A stretch of DNA of 64,000 nucleotides from FEN-1297 sp963843605 (GCA_963843605.1 CAWJLA010000010.1:372001-436000); one strand, 5' to 3'; positions 18,263 through 26,637 are shown, counted from the first letter of the stretch. Notes: generated by a model from the letters alone, not told the origin. Numbers and translations are program-made.

Positions 18263-20263
18263 ATGAATCTTAACAATGTCATTTTCATAATTATGTTTTT
18301 TGCTGCAATGGCATTTTTTGCATTCAATTGCAAACGGCTGATAGGGTATTTATCCGTTGCTAAAAGGAAGGACAACCGTTCTGGAAATATCTCCGGCAGA
18401 ATTAGAAATGTTCTTTCTGTTGCATTCGGTCAGTCCAAGTTGTTAAGGGATAAAAAGGCCGGCATACTTCATTTCCTCATATTCTGGGGTTTTGTCCTTT
18501 TTCTATTTGCAGTGGTTGAAACTTTAGTTCAGGGCTTTTATACTCCCTTCAGCTGGGCTATTGCCGGCCCGTTCTATTCGGTTGTAACAATTATTCAGGA
18601 TATGTTCGGACTGCTGGTTATACTTGCGGTTCTTTACGCTTTGTACCGCCGTTATGTACTGCACATTCAGCGCCTGGAAGTTGACAAGCACGGCAAAATA
18701 GACGCACTAGTAATTTTACTATTGATTATGGGAGTTGTTCTTGCAATGTACGGTGAGAATATTTCTCTGATTGCCAAAAATCATTTTGTTTTGGGCCGGT
18801 ACGAAATAAGACCCATCTCGGCACTTTTAAGTCCGGTGTTCTTCAATTCATCCGTTTCAAACGCGGCAGCATTTTACCATATATTCTGGTGGATGCACAT
18901 TACTATCGTGTTCGGATTTCTGAATTATTTACCATATTCAAAACACCTTCACGTTCTTACTTCGATTCCCAATACTTACCTTGCTAACGATAACTCAATA
19001 AGAAACACATTAAAGCCCATAGATCTTGAAGACGAAAGCATAGAAGTATACGGTGCTGCAGATATCGAGCAGTTTTCGTGGAAGCAGCTGCTTGACGGTT
19101 ATACTTGTACCGAATGCGGAAGATGCACCTCGGTTTGTCCGGCAGCAACGGTGGGTAAGTCGCTTTCTCCGCGTAAAATATTAGTTGATCTTAGAAAACG
19201 TACTATGGAAAAAGCACCTCTGGTGTTGGAAGGTATTACCGAAGGCGAAGTTTTTGAAAAAACACTTGTGCATGATTATATTACGGATACCGAACTTTGG
19301 GAATGTACTACATGTATGGCCTGCGTGCAGGAATGTCCGGTAATGATCGAGCACATAGATACCATTGTTGATCTAAGAAGAGATCTTGTTCTTACCGAAT
19401 CTCAGTTCCCTTCAAATCTGAACAGTGTTTTTAAAAGTATCGAAACCAATTTTACACCCTGGGCATTTAATCAAGCCGACAGAGCAAACTGGGCGGAAGG
19501 TATGAACATCAAAACCATGGCGGAAGATCATGACGGTGATATTCTATTTTGGGTCGGATGTGCCGGATCGTTCGATAACAGGTACAAGAAAGTAACTCAA
19601 GCGTTTGCTTCAATTATGCAGAAAGCCGGAGTTAATTTCAGGATACTGGGTACCGAAGAAAAATGCAACGGCGATACTGCCAGAAGACTCGGTAACGAGT
19701 ACCTTGCTCAGATGATGATGAAAGAAAATATCGAATTACTTAACGGGTACGGAATAAAGAAAATTGTAACCGCTTGTCCGCATTGCTTCCATTCGCTGGG
19801 TAACGAGTACAAACAGTTCGGCGGAAATTATGAAGTTATGCATCATTCACAATTCATTCATCAATTAATTGATGAGGGCAAAATTCAATTAAAAGATGAT
19901 CCCGGCAAAAAAACTGTAACTTACCACGATTCATGTTACCTGGGTAGGTACAACGGGGTATTCGATGCACCAAGAGCTGCACTGAAGAGTGTAAATGGAC
20001 TTGAAATTACCGAAATGGATAGGAATAAAACCAGAGGTTTCTGCTGCGGTGCAGGCGGGGGCCGTATGTTTCTAGAAGACGAGGAAGGGGGGAGAATAAA
20101 CGAAGAGAGAACAAAAGAAGCTTTAGCAGCCCATACGGATACAATTGCTTCAGCATGCCCTTTTTGTATGACAATGCTTACAGACGGGGTGAAGCACTTT
20201 GATAAATCCGAGGAAGTTGAAGTTAAAGATATTGCAGAGATCGTGTACGAAAATTCTAAATAA
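18263..20263 (+). CDS. Membrane-anchored heterodisulfide-reductase-type Fe-S oxidoreductase (EMO-like)
   Basis: 666 residues in three parts. An N-terminal heme-b type membrane domain of about six helices (1-240) resembles the nitrate-reductase gamma subunit. A ferredoxin-like section carries two 4Fe-4S clusters (C282-C285-C288-C292 and C348-C351-C354-C358). The C-terminal part has two HdrD-type CCG domains (CNGDTARRLG...CPHC; and HDSCYLGR, FCCGAGGG with C594-C595, CPFC). This architecture matches ETF:menaquinone oxidoreductases that take electrons from acyl-CoA dehydrogenase via EtfAB. That role is inferred; EtfAB is not in the window, and only a dead acyl-CoA dehydrogenase lies upstream. Confidence 0.8.
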   Translation: MNLNNVIFIIMFFAAMAFFAFNCKRLIGYLSVAKRKDNRSGNISGRIRNVLSVAFGQSKLLRDKKAGILHFLIFWGFVLFLFAVVETLVQGFYTPFSWAIAGPFYSVVTIIQDMFGLLVILAVLYALYRRYVLHIQRLEVDKHGKIDALVILLLIMGVVLAMYGENISLIAKNHFVLGRYEIRPISALLSPVFFNSSVSNAAAFYHIFWWMHITIVFGFLNYLPYSKHLHVLTSIPNTYLANDNSIRNTLKPIDLEDESIEVYGAADIEQFSWKQLLDGYTCTECGRCTSVCPAATVGKSLSPRKILVDLRKRTMEKAPLVLEGITEGEVFEKTLVHDYITDTELWECTTCMACVQECPVMIEHIDTIVDLRRDLVLTESQFPSNLNSVFKSIETNFTPWAFNQADRANWAEGMNIKTMAEDHDGDILFWVGCAGSFDNRYKKVTQAFASIMQKAGVNFRILGTEEKCNGDTARRLGNEYLAQMMMKENIELLNGYGIKKIVTACPHCFHSLGNEYKQFGGNYEVMHHSQFIHQLIDEGKIQLKDDPGKKTVTYHDSCYLGRYNGVFDAPRAALKSVNGLEITEMDRNKTRGFCCGAGGGRMFLEDEEGGRINEERTKEALAAHTDTIASACPFCMTMLTDGVKHFDKSEEVEVKDIAEIVYENSK

Positions 20264-20296
20264 CATCATACATTAAATTATTTTCAGGAGGATAGC

Positions 20297-20488
20297 ATGG
20301 AGAAATTTGAAAGCTTATTACAGGCAGTTAAAAATTTGGAAACTGACTTTGAAAAGTTTTATGTAAAGGGACAGGCAGCTGCAGGTACCCGTTTACGCAA
20401 AGGTTTGAGCGAATTGAGAAAACACGCTCAGGATGTCAGAAAAGATATTCAAGACGTTAAGGCTCAGAGAAAAGCCGAAAAACCATAA
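20297..20488 (+). CDS. Histone H1-like (Hc1) small protein
   Basis: 63 residues, one long predicted helix with a basic C-terminal half (RLRKGLSELRKHAQDVRKDI, then Lys/Arg-rich). The N-terminal EKFESLLQAVKNLETDFEKFYVKGQ and AAAGTRLRKG segments match the Hc1-type histone-H1-like proteins found across Bacteroidota/Chlorobi, which bind DNA and are often abundant. A strong AGGAGG ribosome-binding site lies 7 bases upstream of the ATG, consistent with high expression. It sits 33 bases after the Fe-S oxidoreductase and 13 bases before a REP-like palindrome. Confidence 0.72.
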   Translation: MEKFESLLQAVKNLETDFEKFYVKGQAAAGTRLRKGLSELRKHAQDVRKDIQDVKAQRKAEKP

Positions 20489-20501
20489 TTATTTATTCCG
20501 G

Positions 20502-20530
20502 TGTAGCACAGATTTGCAATCTGTGCTACA
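20502..20530. repeat. REP-like palindrome, copy 2
   Basis: Perfect 13-base arms TGTAGCACAGATT and AATCTGTGCTACA around TGC. It has the same arms and flanks as 11071-11099, with only the three central bases differing. It lies 13 bases after the Hc1-like gene and 9 bases before the next ATG, so the hairpin could also affect translation initiation or mRNA stability of either neighbour. Confidence 0.75.
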
Positions 20531-20539
20531 TAGTATTTT

Positions 20540-21694
20540 ATGAAAAATGTTTACTTCCTTTTATTATATCTCTTCTTCTGCACTCATGCAGGCATTCATA
20601 TAGATTCAACTTCGTCATCAGTTAAAACAGAAATTACGGAACCGGATTCCGTCGTTACAATTTCCATTACAGCAGTGGGCGATTTAATGTGTCATTCTCC
20701 CCAGTATGATTACGCCAGAGTAGAGAATGATAGTTTTGATTTCCGCCCTGTTTATAAATACGTAAAACCGTATTTGGATAACTCCGACTTGACAATGGGA
20801 AATCTTGAAACGGTTATTGCGGTTAAAGGATATAAATATTCAGGCTACCCGATGTTTAATTCGCCTGCAGCATATGTAACTGCGCTAAAATCTACCGGAT
20901 TTAATTTAATAACCACAGCCAACAATCATGCACTTGATAAAGGCGTTAAAGGAGTTGCTTCAACAATTGAGCATCTAAAAGTAAACAACATAAATTACGT
21001 GGGGACATTCCGATCCCAGCGCGACCGTGATTCGATAAGAGTCTTCAGCCTGAAAGGAATAAAAGTCGCGGTGCTTGCATATACATATGGAGTAAACAAC
21101 AACATAATCAAAAATAACAACGGCTATTTAATCAATATCATTGATACCGTTTTGATCAAAAACGATATTAAGACGGCAAGAGCAGGGGGAGCTGAGATTG
21201 TATTGGTATACTATCACTTCGGAGACCAATATAAAAGATTTGCATCTGAATATCAGAAAGAGATTGTGGCAAAGACGATTTCCTACGGTGCGGATATTAT
21301 TCTGGGCGGCCATCCGCACGTTATTGAACCCGCCGGATATTTCAAGACAAATGGAGCAAAACTGGACACCGGATATGTAATTTATTCGCTCGGAAATTTT
21401 TTTTCAAACCAATTATGGCGCTACGCCGATGCCGGAGTTATACTTAAATTAAACATAACTAAAGACATAAATAAGGATTCTTTATACATTTCCAAAGTTA
21501 ATTATACTCCAACCTGGGTCTTCAAAGGAACCACAATCGAAGGAAACAAATATTACATTCTTCCCGATGATACAACAAAAAGTGATACCTCATATAAATT
21601 TTTAACTCCTCAAGATAAAATAAAAATGCTTCAGGCGTTTGATGATACTAAGGAAATACTGCGAAACAAAAAACTATCCGAAACTCGTAAATAA
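20540..21694 (+). CDS. CapA-like (poly-gamma-glutamate synthesis type) metallophosphoesterase-fold protein
   Basis: 384 residues with an N-terminal signal peptide. The PGA_cap domain (about 45-310) has the calcineurin-like landmarks GDLMCHSPQ, NLETVI, TTANNHALDKG, YYHFGDQYKR and ILGGHPHVIEP. Family members take part in poly-gamma-glutamate capsule export or are periplasmic hydrolases of unknown substrate. No capB or capC is adjacent, so the capsule role is doubtful. There is no clear ribosome-binding site because the REP-like hairpin occupies the leader. Confidence 0.82.
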   Translation: MKNVYFLLLYLFFCTHAGIHIDSTSSSVKTEITEPDSVVTISITAVGDLMCHSPQYDYARVENDSFDFRPVYKYVKPYLDNSDLTMGNLETVIAVKGYKYSGYPMFNSPAAYVTALKSTGFNLITTANNHALDKGVKGVASTIEHLKVNNINYVGTFRSQRDRDSIRVFSLKGIKVAVLAYTYGVNNNIIKNNNGYLINIIDTVLIKNDIKTARAGGAEIVLVYYHFGDQYKRFASEYQKEIVAKTISYGADIILGGHPHVIEPAGYFKTNGAKLDTGYVIYSLGNFFSNQLWRYADAGVILKLNITKDINKDSLYISKVNYTPTWVFKGTTIEGNKYYILPDDTTKSDTSYKFLTPQDKIKMLQAFDDTKEILRNKKLSETRK

Positions 21695-21862
21695 ACTTAC
21701 TCTTAGGTTGAAGATGCATGATACTTGATTCTAGATAAGGAATGTATGATAACATAATTTTATATTATTGATTTAAAATACAACAAGCTCAGATACGAAT
21801 AATTATTTTGAACGTGATGAATTTCAAAAAATTATTCCACGGGGTTCAGTTTAATTTTATTT

Positions 21863-21878
21863 AACGAACTGGTTCGTT
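21863..21878. promoter_or_regulatory. Candidate TetR-type operator
   Basis: Inverted repeat AACGAAC-TG-GTTCGTT, 76 bases before the ATG of the membrane protein at 21955. Its size and symmetry fit TetR-family half-sites, but no TetR gene lies in the window. The rest of the 21695-21954 spacer shows nothing else. Confidence 0.4.
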
Positions 21879-21954
21879 TCAGTGTATTCCGGACAAGTTT
21901 TGGGAGTATTGCATTTTCTAATAATATTAATTAAAAATAAATAAAAGGTATATA

Positions 21955-22524
21955 ATGGACTTTTATTTTGTTGTTTTATTCTTTCATATATCAGGTGCCT
22001 TTATCTTGTTTATGGGGATGAGTCTTGAATGGGTAGGAAATACAAGGCTTAATAATTCTACTGAAAGAGAGCAGGCAATAGATTGGGTAAATTTTCTTTC
22101 GTCTCTGAAATTTGCTTTTATGAGCGGCGGTATTTTACTTCTTATCACCGGTATTTACTTAGCCGCTACAAAGTGGGGCTGGACTCCCTGGATTTTAGTC
22201 TCATTTTTACTTTGGCTGTTTTTAACGCTGCACGGTTCTGTTGTTACCGGTAGAAGAGTTGCAAAATTTAATATATTCTTAAATTCAAATCCTAACGTCG
22301 TAAACTCCGAGCTAAATTTGAAGATAAGCAATTTAAAATTAATGAATTTGTTGCAGTCAAGACTTGCAGTAGGACTAGGTGCTGTCTTTATAATGACGGT
22401 AAAACCTAATTTACAAGGATCAATAATCATTGTAATAATTGCAATTATTTTTGGGATTATACCTCTTTTATCGAAACGAAAAACAGCAGTTCCTAAATTA
22501 GCTAATGCCGGCCAAGATAAATAA
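21955..22524 (+). CDS. Integral membrane protein, DUF2269-like
   Basis: 189 residues with about five hydrophobic helices. The features FFHISGAFILFMGM, EWVGNTRL, FMSGGILLLITGIYLA and LHGSVVTGRR resemble small DUF2269-type membrane proteins. No catalytic motif was seen. It is a single gene with its own upstream palindrome, followed by about 460 bases without a convincing gene. Function unknown. Confidence 0.55.
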   Translation: MDFYFVVLFFHISGAFILFMGMSLEWVGNTRLNNSTEREQAIDWVNFLSSLKFAFMSGGILLLITGIYLAATKWGWTPWILVSFLLWLFLTLHGSVVTGRRVAKFNIFLNSNPNVVNSELNLKISNLKLMNLLQSRLAVGLGAVFIMTVKPNLQGSIIIVIIAIIFGIIPLLSKRKTAVPKLANAGQDK

Positions 22525-22987
22525 TACTCATGTTATAAGTTATTGTTAAATCTTCAGACTGCAGTGCACAAATGATTTGTAGTTTTGAAATTTTTCCTTT
22601 TAATACTTTCAGTTAGTAATTGTATGCTTTTTTTTAAGTCATGGCGACGAAATCTGAACCATGACATTAGTAAATCGTACCCATTTATGATTTATTTAAT
22701 CATTTTTTGTCCGGATTAGAAAATTCGGTATGAATTGTAGTTTTTGAAGTTTTAACTAAAGAATTAATGGAGTTAAGTAAGTTTTTAAAACTTTCACTCA
22801 GATCAACTTCACCCGGGCCTTCAAGTGCATTAAGTTAACAATTTAAAGAATTATTACTACTTGTCAGGTTTATAAGTAACAGACTTCTTTCTTCCTACAG
22901 CATTTTTTGTGTAATGTTTTTGCCTTTGCTTGGATCAATTGATCATTATCCATGGGATGGCAAGTCTTAAATATGAATAATATAATA
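22525..22987. other. Gene-poor spacer with possible decayed coding sequence
   Basis: No intact gene. On the minus strand, 22700-22834 is open and would end DLSESFKNLLNSINSLVKTS...FSNPDKK, which looks protein-like. A nearby stretch around 22860-22930 is also open in two frames (NAVGRKKSVTYKPDK). Together they may be the worn remains of a short gene. A hairpin with GTCATGG/CCATGAC arms lies near 22640-22670. None of this is firm. Confidence 0.25.
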
Positions 22988-23019
22988 TTATACCGGCCGG
23001 ATAATCCTGGCCGGTATAA
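22988..23019. terminator. Terminator-like hairpin after doxX
   Basis: Perfect 11-base arms TTATACCGGCC and GGCCGGTATAA around a 10-base loop, starting 8 bases after the doxX stop. It is GC-rich at the core and AT at the base, but lacks a long T-run on either side. It is best placed to end the leftward arsR-OYE-doxX transcript. Confidence 0.6.
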
Positions 23020-23027
23020 GTAATTAT

Positions 23028-23432
23028 TTATTCCTGGGTTTTTACATTCAGTTTTGAATCGAGACTTAGTGGTCCGCTGCCGAAGTAGGCAATCATTAAT
23101 GCGCCTCCCATGATAGTTAAATTTTTCATGAACATTACCATCTGCATCTGTGCAGCTGCCGGACTATGTACCGACCAGAAATTGTGCATCATCAGCGTAA
23201 CCGGCAGCAGAAAAATTACAATTAGCCAAGCGCCTAATTTTGCTTTGTATCCTAATGCAATACTTAAACCGCCTAAAGCCGCAATAATTCCCGAAAAAGG
23301 AACTAAAAACGACGCTAATGGAACTCCAGCTCCAGCAGCATAGCTAATTTCCTTCTGAGTAAAATGTCCCAATATTGCCATAATAAATATAAGTGAAAAT
23401 ATCACTCTTCCGATTAATACGATAAATTTCAT
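23028..23432 (-). CDS. DoxX family membrane protein
   Basis: 134 residues, four predicted helices, with the DoxX layout: GRVIFSLIFIMAILGHFTQ, then GIIAALGGLSIALGYKAKLGAWL and FMKNLTIMGGALMIAYFGSGPLSLD. DoxX proteins are small inner-membrane redox-associated proteins of uncertain reaction, often found with stress regulators and oxidoreductases. It is the last gene of a leftward operon, 18 bases after the flavin oxidoreductase. Confidence 0.85.
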   Translation of the reverse strand: MKFIVLIGRVIFSLIFIMAILGHFTQKEISYAAGAGVPLASFLVPFSGIIAALGGLSIALGYKAKLGAWLIVIFLLPVTLMMHNFWSVHSPAAAQMQMVMFMKNLTIMGGALMIAYFGSGPLSLDSKLNVKTQE

Positions 23433-23450
23433 AATACTACTCCTTTAGTT

Positions 23451-24528
23451 TTAATTAACGGGATAATCGATATAACCCTTTGGTCCAGGCGAATAAAAAG
23501 TATTTCTATCTGCTTCCAGAAGTTCGCCGCCATCTTTAAATTTTTTGACTAAATCCGGATTTGCAATAAAATATCTTCCGAAAGCTACCAGGTCACCCTT
23601 TGATTCAAAAAGATCTTTTTCAGCGCGTTCAACGTCGTATCCTCCCGAAAGAATAATCGTACCTTTAAATTTATTGCGTATTTCTGCTTTGATTGAAGGC
23701 TTCACCGGTGGCGCTCCCAAGGCACTGTGATCTACTATGTGCATGTATACTAATCCTAACTCACTTAATTTTTCGGTAAGCAGTGAATATGTTTCATCTA
23801 TCTCATCATAAATTGTCATACCGTTGGATACGCCGTAGGGAGAAATCCTTATTCCAAGTTTATTCCCGCCAATTATATCCGCCGTTTTACGAGCGATTTC
23901 GAGAACAAACCGGATCCTGTTTTTAATTGATCCGCCATATTGATCTAATCTTTTATTTACAGCCGGATTTATAAATTGCTGGATTAAATAGCCGTTTGCA
24001 CCATGCAGTTCAACACCATCAAACCCCGCCTCAATCGCAAGTTTTGCGCTGTTTGTATACTCATCTATTGTATTATTAATATCATCAATACTCATAGCAT
24101 GAGGTACAGGATAAGGTTGGAGCTGCATTTGATCGGTCCAAGTTTCACCTTTTAATTGTTCGGCCGACGGAGCTAAAACTTTAGTATTAACAGGTAAATT
24201 CAGAGTATGCGCAACTCTTCCCGTATGCATTAACTGAACAAATATTTTTCCTTCATTTTCATGAACCGCACCTGTTATTTTTTCCCCAACCTGCTGCCTG
24301 TTCTTTATTGAATAACCCAGGTATTCTTGCATATCCCAAGCCGTTCGGAGAGGGAGATGTCCCTTCGGTAATTAATAAACCTGCGTTTGTCCTTTGAGTG
24401 TAGTATTCTTTCATCATTTCGTTAGGTATATTATCAACAGCGCGGCTTCTGGTCATTGGAGCCATAACAATTCTGTTTTTTAATTTAATATCTCCAAGCA
24501 TATAGGGAGTGAATAAGAGATTCTCCAT
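23451..24528 (-). CDS. Old Yellow Enzyme family NADH:flavin oxidoreductase (one-base frameshift)
   Basis: FMN-dependent ene-reductase, cytosolic. The upstream frame gives MENLLFTPYMLGDIKLKNR, MAPMTRSRA and LLITEGTSPSPNGLGY. The downstream frame gives GKIFVQLMHTGRVAH, the substrate-binding VELHGANGYLIQQF (His/Asn pair and catalytic Tyr) and DQYGGSIKNRIRF. The frame is lost in the TTTTTTCCCC run at 24278-24287 (plus strand). Removing one base gives a continuous 358-residue protein, the normal length. Such enzymes reduce alkenes conjugated to carbonyl or nitro groups and are commonly stress- or electrophile-induced, which fits the ArsR-type gene upstream. Confidence 0.9.
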
Positions 24529-24590
24529 TTTATTTCCTTTGTTTTTATTTTGTATAACTAGTAATTATCGTATCTATACATTTATATATA

Positions 24591-24611
24591 GAAATATATC
24601 GATATATAAAT
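24591..24611. promoter_or_regulatory. ArsR operator-like palindrome (before the OYE gene)
   Basis: A palindromic core ATATATCGATATAT (24594-24607) sits within a larger inverted repeat, CATTTATATAT (from about 24579) and ATATATAAATG. It matches the site before arsR in the pattern GAAAT(A/G)TATCGATAT(A/G)T. It lies between arsR and the OYE gene, which it could control separately. Confidence 0.5.
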
Positions 24612-24621
24612 GTAAAAAAAA

Positions 24622-24906
24622 CTATTTTATATTTATTGAATCGGAGATTAAAGATTTAAATTCTTCCAAAGCTTCTTTATTTACCGATATTATAACATGC
24701 CTGCCGTCTTTTTCCGCATTTAATAAGCCGGCGTCTGTAAGAATTTTAAGATGGTGTGAGACAGTCGGTTGGGAAAGTTCGGCTATTTTTTCAGCATCAC
24801 CGCAAGAGATGCTTCCCATAGTCGCAATTTCTTTCAAAAGTCGAATTCGGGTTTTATCCGAAAGCGCTTTTGCTATTTTTACTATATTATCTTCTTTTGT
24901 TTTCAT
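24622..24906 (-). CDS. ArsR-family winged-helix repressor
   Basis: 94 residues with the ArsR/SmtB fold: IAKALSDKTRIRLLKEI, then the recognition helix in ELSQPTVSHHLKILTDAGLL and the wing EKDGRHVIISVN. There is one cysteine (ISCGDAEKI), not the CxCxxC arsenic or paired zinc motif, so metal sensing is not indicated. A single reactive cysteine could sense electrophiles or oxidants (inference). It heads the operon with OYE and doxX, and two similar palindromes lie at 24591-24611 and 24918-24935. Confidence 0.85.
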   Translation of the reverse strand: MKTKEDNIVKIAKALSDKTRIRLLKEIATMGSISCGDAEKIAELSQPTVSHHLKILTDAGLLNAEKDGRHVIISVNKEALEEFKSLISDSINIK

Positions 24907-24917
24907 ATTTACTTATT

Positions 24918-24935
24918 GAAATGTATCGATATGTT
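24918..24935. promoter_or_regulatory. ArsR operator-like site (before arsR)
   Basis: GAAATGTATCGATATGTT, with palindromic core TATCGATA, 12 bases upstream of the arsR ATG. It shares 16 of 18 positions with the first 18 bases of the site at 24591, as expected for autoregulation. Confidence 0.5.
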
Positions 24936-25350
24936 GAACTAAAGTCAACAGGATGGTTGTGATATAGATTAAGCTAACATTGATAGTAAAAAATAAACAT
25001 AAGCATCAGGTTCATCTGTTTTTATACAATTGAAATAGTTGCCTTCATATTAATAAATGCTATATGGTATGTTATAAATGTATTCTTTGAAATTCATTGT
25101 ACCTTCCGAAGTCAGAAATTGTACAAATCAACTTACATTCATTCAGAAACATTAAAAGTAAAACTTTTAGACTGATTTTATGTATGCGGCAATTGATCAT
25201 CCATTTAAGTACCATCAAATAGTATTTACATACTACGTCTAAAACTCCAAGAAACCGCAATGGTATAGTATTCTAGTACTGCTGCTGATTATGGCTATTT
25301 ATTTGTTGAATAATTTAAACACAGATTAGTTTACTATTTAAAAATAAATA
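24936..25350. other. Gene-free spacer
   Basis: About 415 AT-rich bases. A 62-codon open stretch on the minus strand (25072-25260) has no ribosome-binding site and unusual composition, and is not believed to be a gene. No RNA or repeat was recognised. Confidence 0.3.
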
Positions 25351-25426
25351 AAGCGTGTGCCGGTGGCGTATTTTCCGCTCTTCGTTTTAGGAAGTCCACA
25401 AAAAATAAGCTTTTCTTCACACGCTT
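25351..25426. other. Long hairpin with structured loop
   Basis: AAGCGTGTG (25351-25359) pairs perfectly with CACACGCTT (25418-25426). Inside, GGTGG faces CCAC. The whole block is more GC-rich than its surroundings and lies 48 bases from the end of the His-rich gene. It could be a small RNA or a relic of a mobile element; no family was recognised. Confidence 0.3.
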
Positions 25427-25435
25427 CTAATTGCA

Positions 25436-25458
25436 GTAATATCGCTAGATGATATTAC
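25436..25458. terminator. Hairpin downstream of the His-rich repeat gene
   Basis: Perfect 8-base arms GTAATATC and GATATTAC around GCTAGAT, starting 16 bases after the stop of the leftward gene. It is AT-rich with a modest T-run only on the plus strand, so a terminator role for the leftward gene is tentative. Confidence 0.4.
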
Positions 25459-25474
25459 GTAATTATTTTATACG

Positions 25475-26143
25475 CTAAGAAAGTGCATCTATTATATTAC
25501 CGGTAGCGTTTCCGTTGAACATGTTTTGTATACTTTGCATCAAAGCCGAATATGAATTCTGAGCTGAATTCACGTCACCGGAACCTAAAGCAGTTTGAAG
25601 AGTTTGAAGAACCTGGCTCGCCTGACTGTTTCCTGAAAGTATGTCAGTCGTACTGTTGTTGTTCTGCAGTATATTAAATGCATTTTGTGCGTCGGTTGAA
25701 GAACCGGAAGTAAGTGCGCTTTGTAAATTTCCCAAACCGGCAATTAAAGTTTGAAATGAATTCTGCATCGTATTTGAAGAATCTGTTGAGGATGATGAAC
25801 TATTCTGATCGCCGTCTTTATGATGGTGATGATGGCCGTGAACTCCTTTCATATCCTTCTGTATTGTGGCGTAGACTTTTTGAGCCGATGTTATATCGCC
25901 AGAGTTTAGGGCACTCTGAAGTGATTGAAAATCGGCACTTAACTGACTGTTAGAACTGCCGGAATTTCCACCGTTGCCTTGGATAGTCTGAAGTATAGTG
26001 GCGAATGCAGATTGCGCATCGGTTATATTTCCGGAATTTAACGCGCTGCCGAGATCCTGAAAATCTTTGCGTATACTGCTTGAGTTATTTGTTTGCTGGG
26101 ATTGGTATATCCTGCTTGCCCCTGAAATGCTGTTGATGGACAT
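25475..26143 (-). CDS. Repeat-containing protein with natural polyhistidine tract, unknown function
   Basis: 222 residues, no signal peptide and no membrane helix. It has about four copies of a helical unit of roughly 35-60 residues with the consensus F..L..ALNSGDI..AQ.AYA.I, clearest in DFQDLGSALNSGNITDAQSAF, DFQSLQSALNSGDITSAQKVY and LQTLQTALGSGDVNSAQNSY (partly quoted). The spacers are Ser/Asn/Gly-rich. Near the middle lies HGHHHHHKDGDQ, followed by a Ser run. Similar paired-helix repeats occur in uncharacterised environmental bacterial proteins. The His run could bind divalent metal (inference). Monocistronic and leftward. Not recognised beyond this. Confidence 0.7.
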   Translation of the reverse strand: MSINSISGASRIYQSQQTNNSSSIRKDFQDLGSALNSGNITDAQSAFATILQTIQGNGGNSGSSNSQLSADFQSLQSALNSGDITSAQKVYATIQKDMKGVHGHHHHHKDGDQNSSSSSTDSSNTMQNSFQTLIAGLGNLQSALTSGSSTDAQNAFNILQNNNSTTDILSGNSQASQVLQTLQTALGSGDVNSAQNSYSALMQSIQNMFNGNATGNIIDALS

Positions 26144-26295
26144 AAATTACTCCAAATTTGATCATGTAATTATTATTTAATTCCCATTATAAACCGTAAT
26201 TATTATCGTAGCTTTATAATAGTTATAGAGGGTAAAAAATGCACCCTTAGGAATGTTGAATATTATTTACGGGCTGGTAATCCAAATCACAATAG

Positions 26296-26637
26296 ATCCA
26301 ATTTAATAATAGATTATCAAAAAATGTTGCCTGGTATTTTGCTGAAGCATCAAACGGCGCCGGCGAGAATAATATCATCACCGGAACCAGCAGAATTATC
26401 TTAACCCCATTTAATCCGTCCACTGTAATTAGCTACAGTTTGCTCGCTGGCTGTATGGTAACCTTGAATGTTTATAATACGCCTGGACAATTGATACTAA
26501 CATTAATCAACAGCGTAGAAAAGGAGGGTACTTATAAGATAAATTTTAACGCTTCCGGATCGGCAGGCGGAACTTCTTTTTACCGTTTAGAGGCAGGCAA
26601 TTTAATGATTTCCAAAAAGACGACAATTTTAAAATAA
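26296..26637 (+). pseudogene. Fragment of a T9SS-secreted protein (sorting domain only)
   Basis: From an in-frame TAG at 26293 the frame is open for 114 codons. It encodes a ragged start and then TPFNPSTVISYSL, VTLNVYNTPGQLI, EGTYKINFNASG and YRLEAGNLMISKKTTILK. This is the complete Por-secretion C-terminal sorting domain, with the catalytic or adhesive part missing. There is no start codon or ribosome-binding site for it, and the ATG at 26455 lies inside the domain. It is a relic of a larger gene. Confidence 0.75.

Noticed and set aside
22700..22834. Open minus-strand segment with protein-like composition
   Set aside because: Too short, no start codon, no family recognised; mentioned only as possible decay in the spacer.
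25072..25260. 62-codon open frame on the minus strand
   Set aside because: No ribosome-binding site, no recognisable domain, composition typical of AT-rich spacer.
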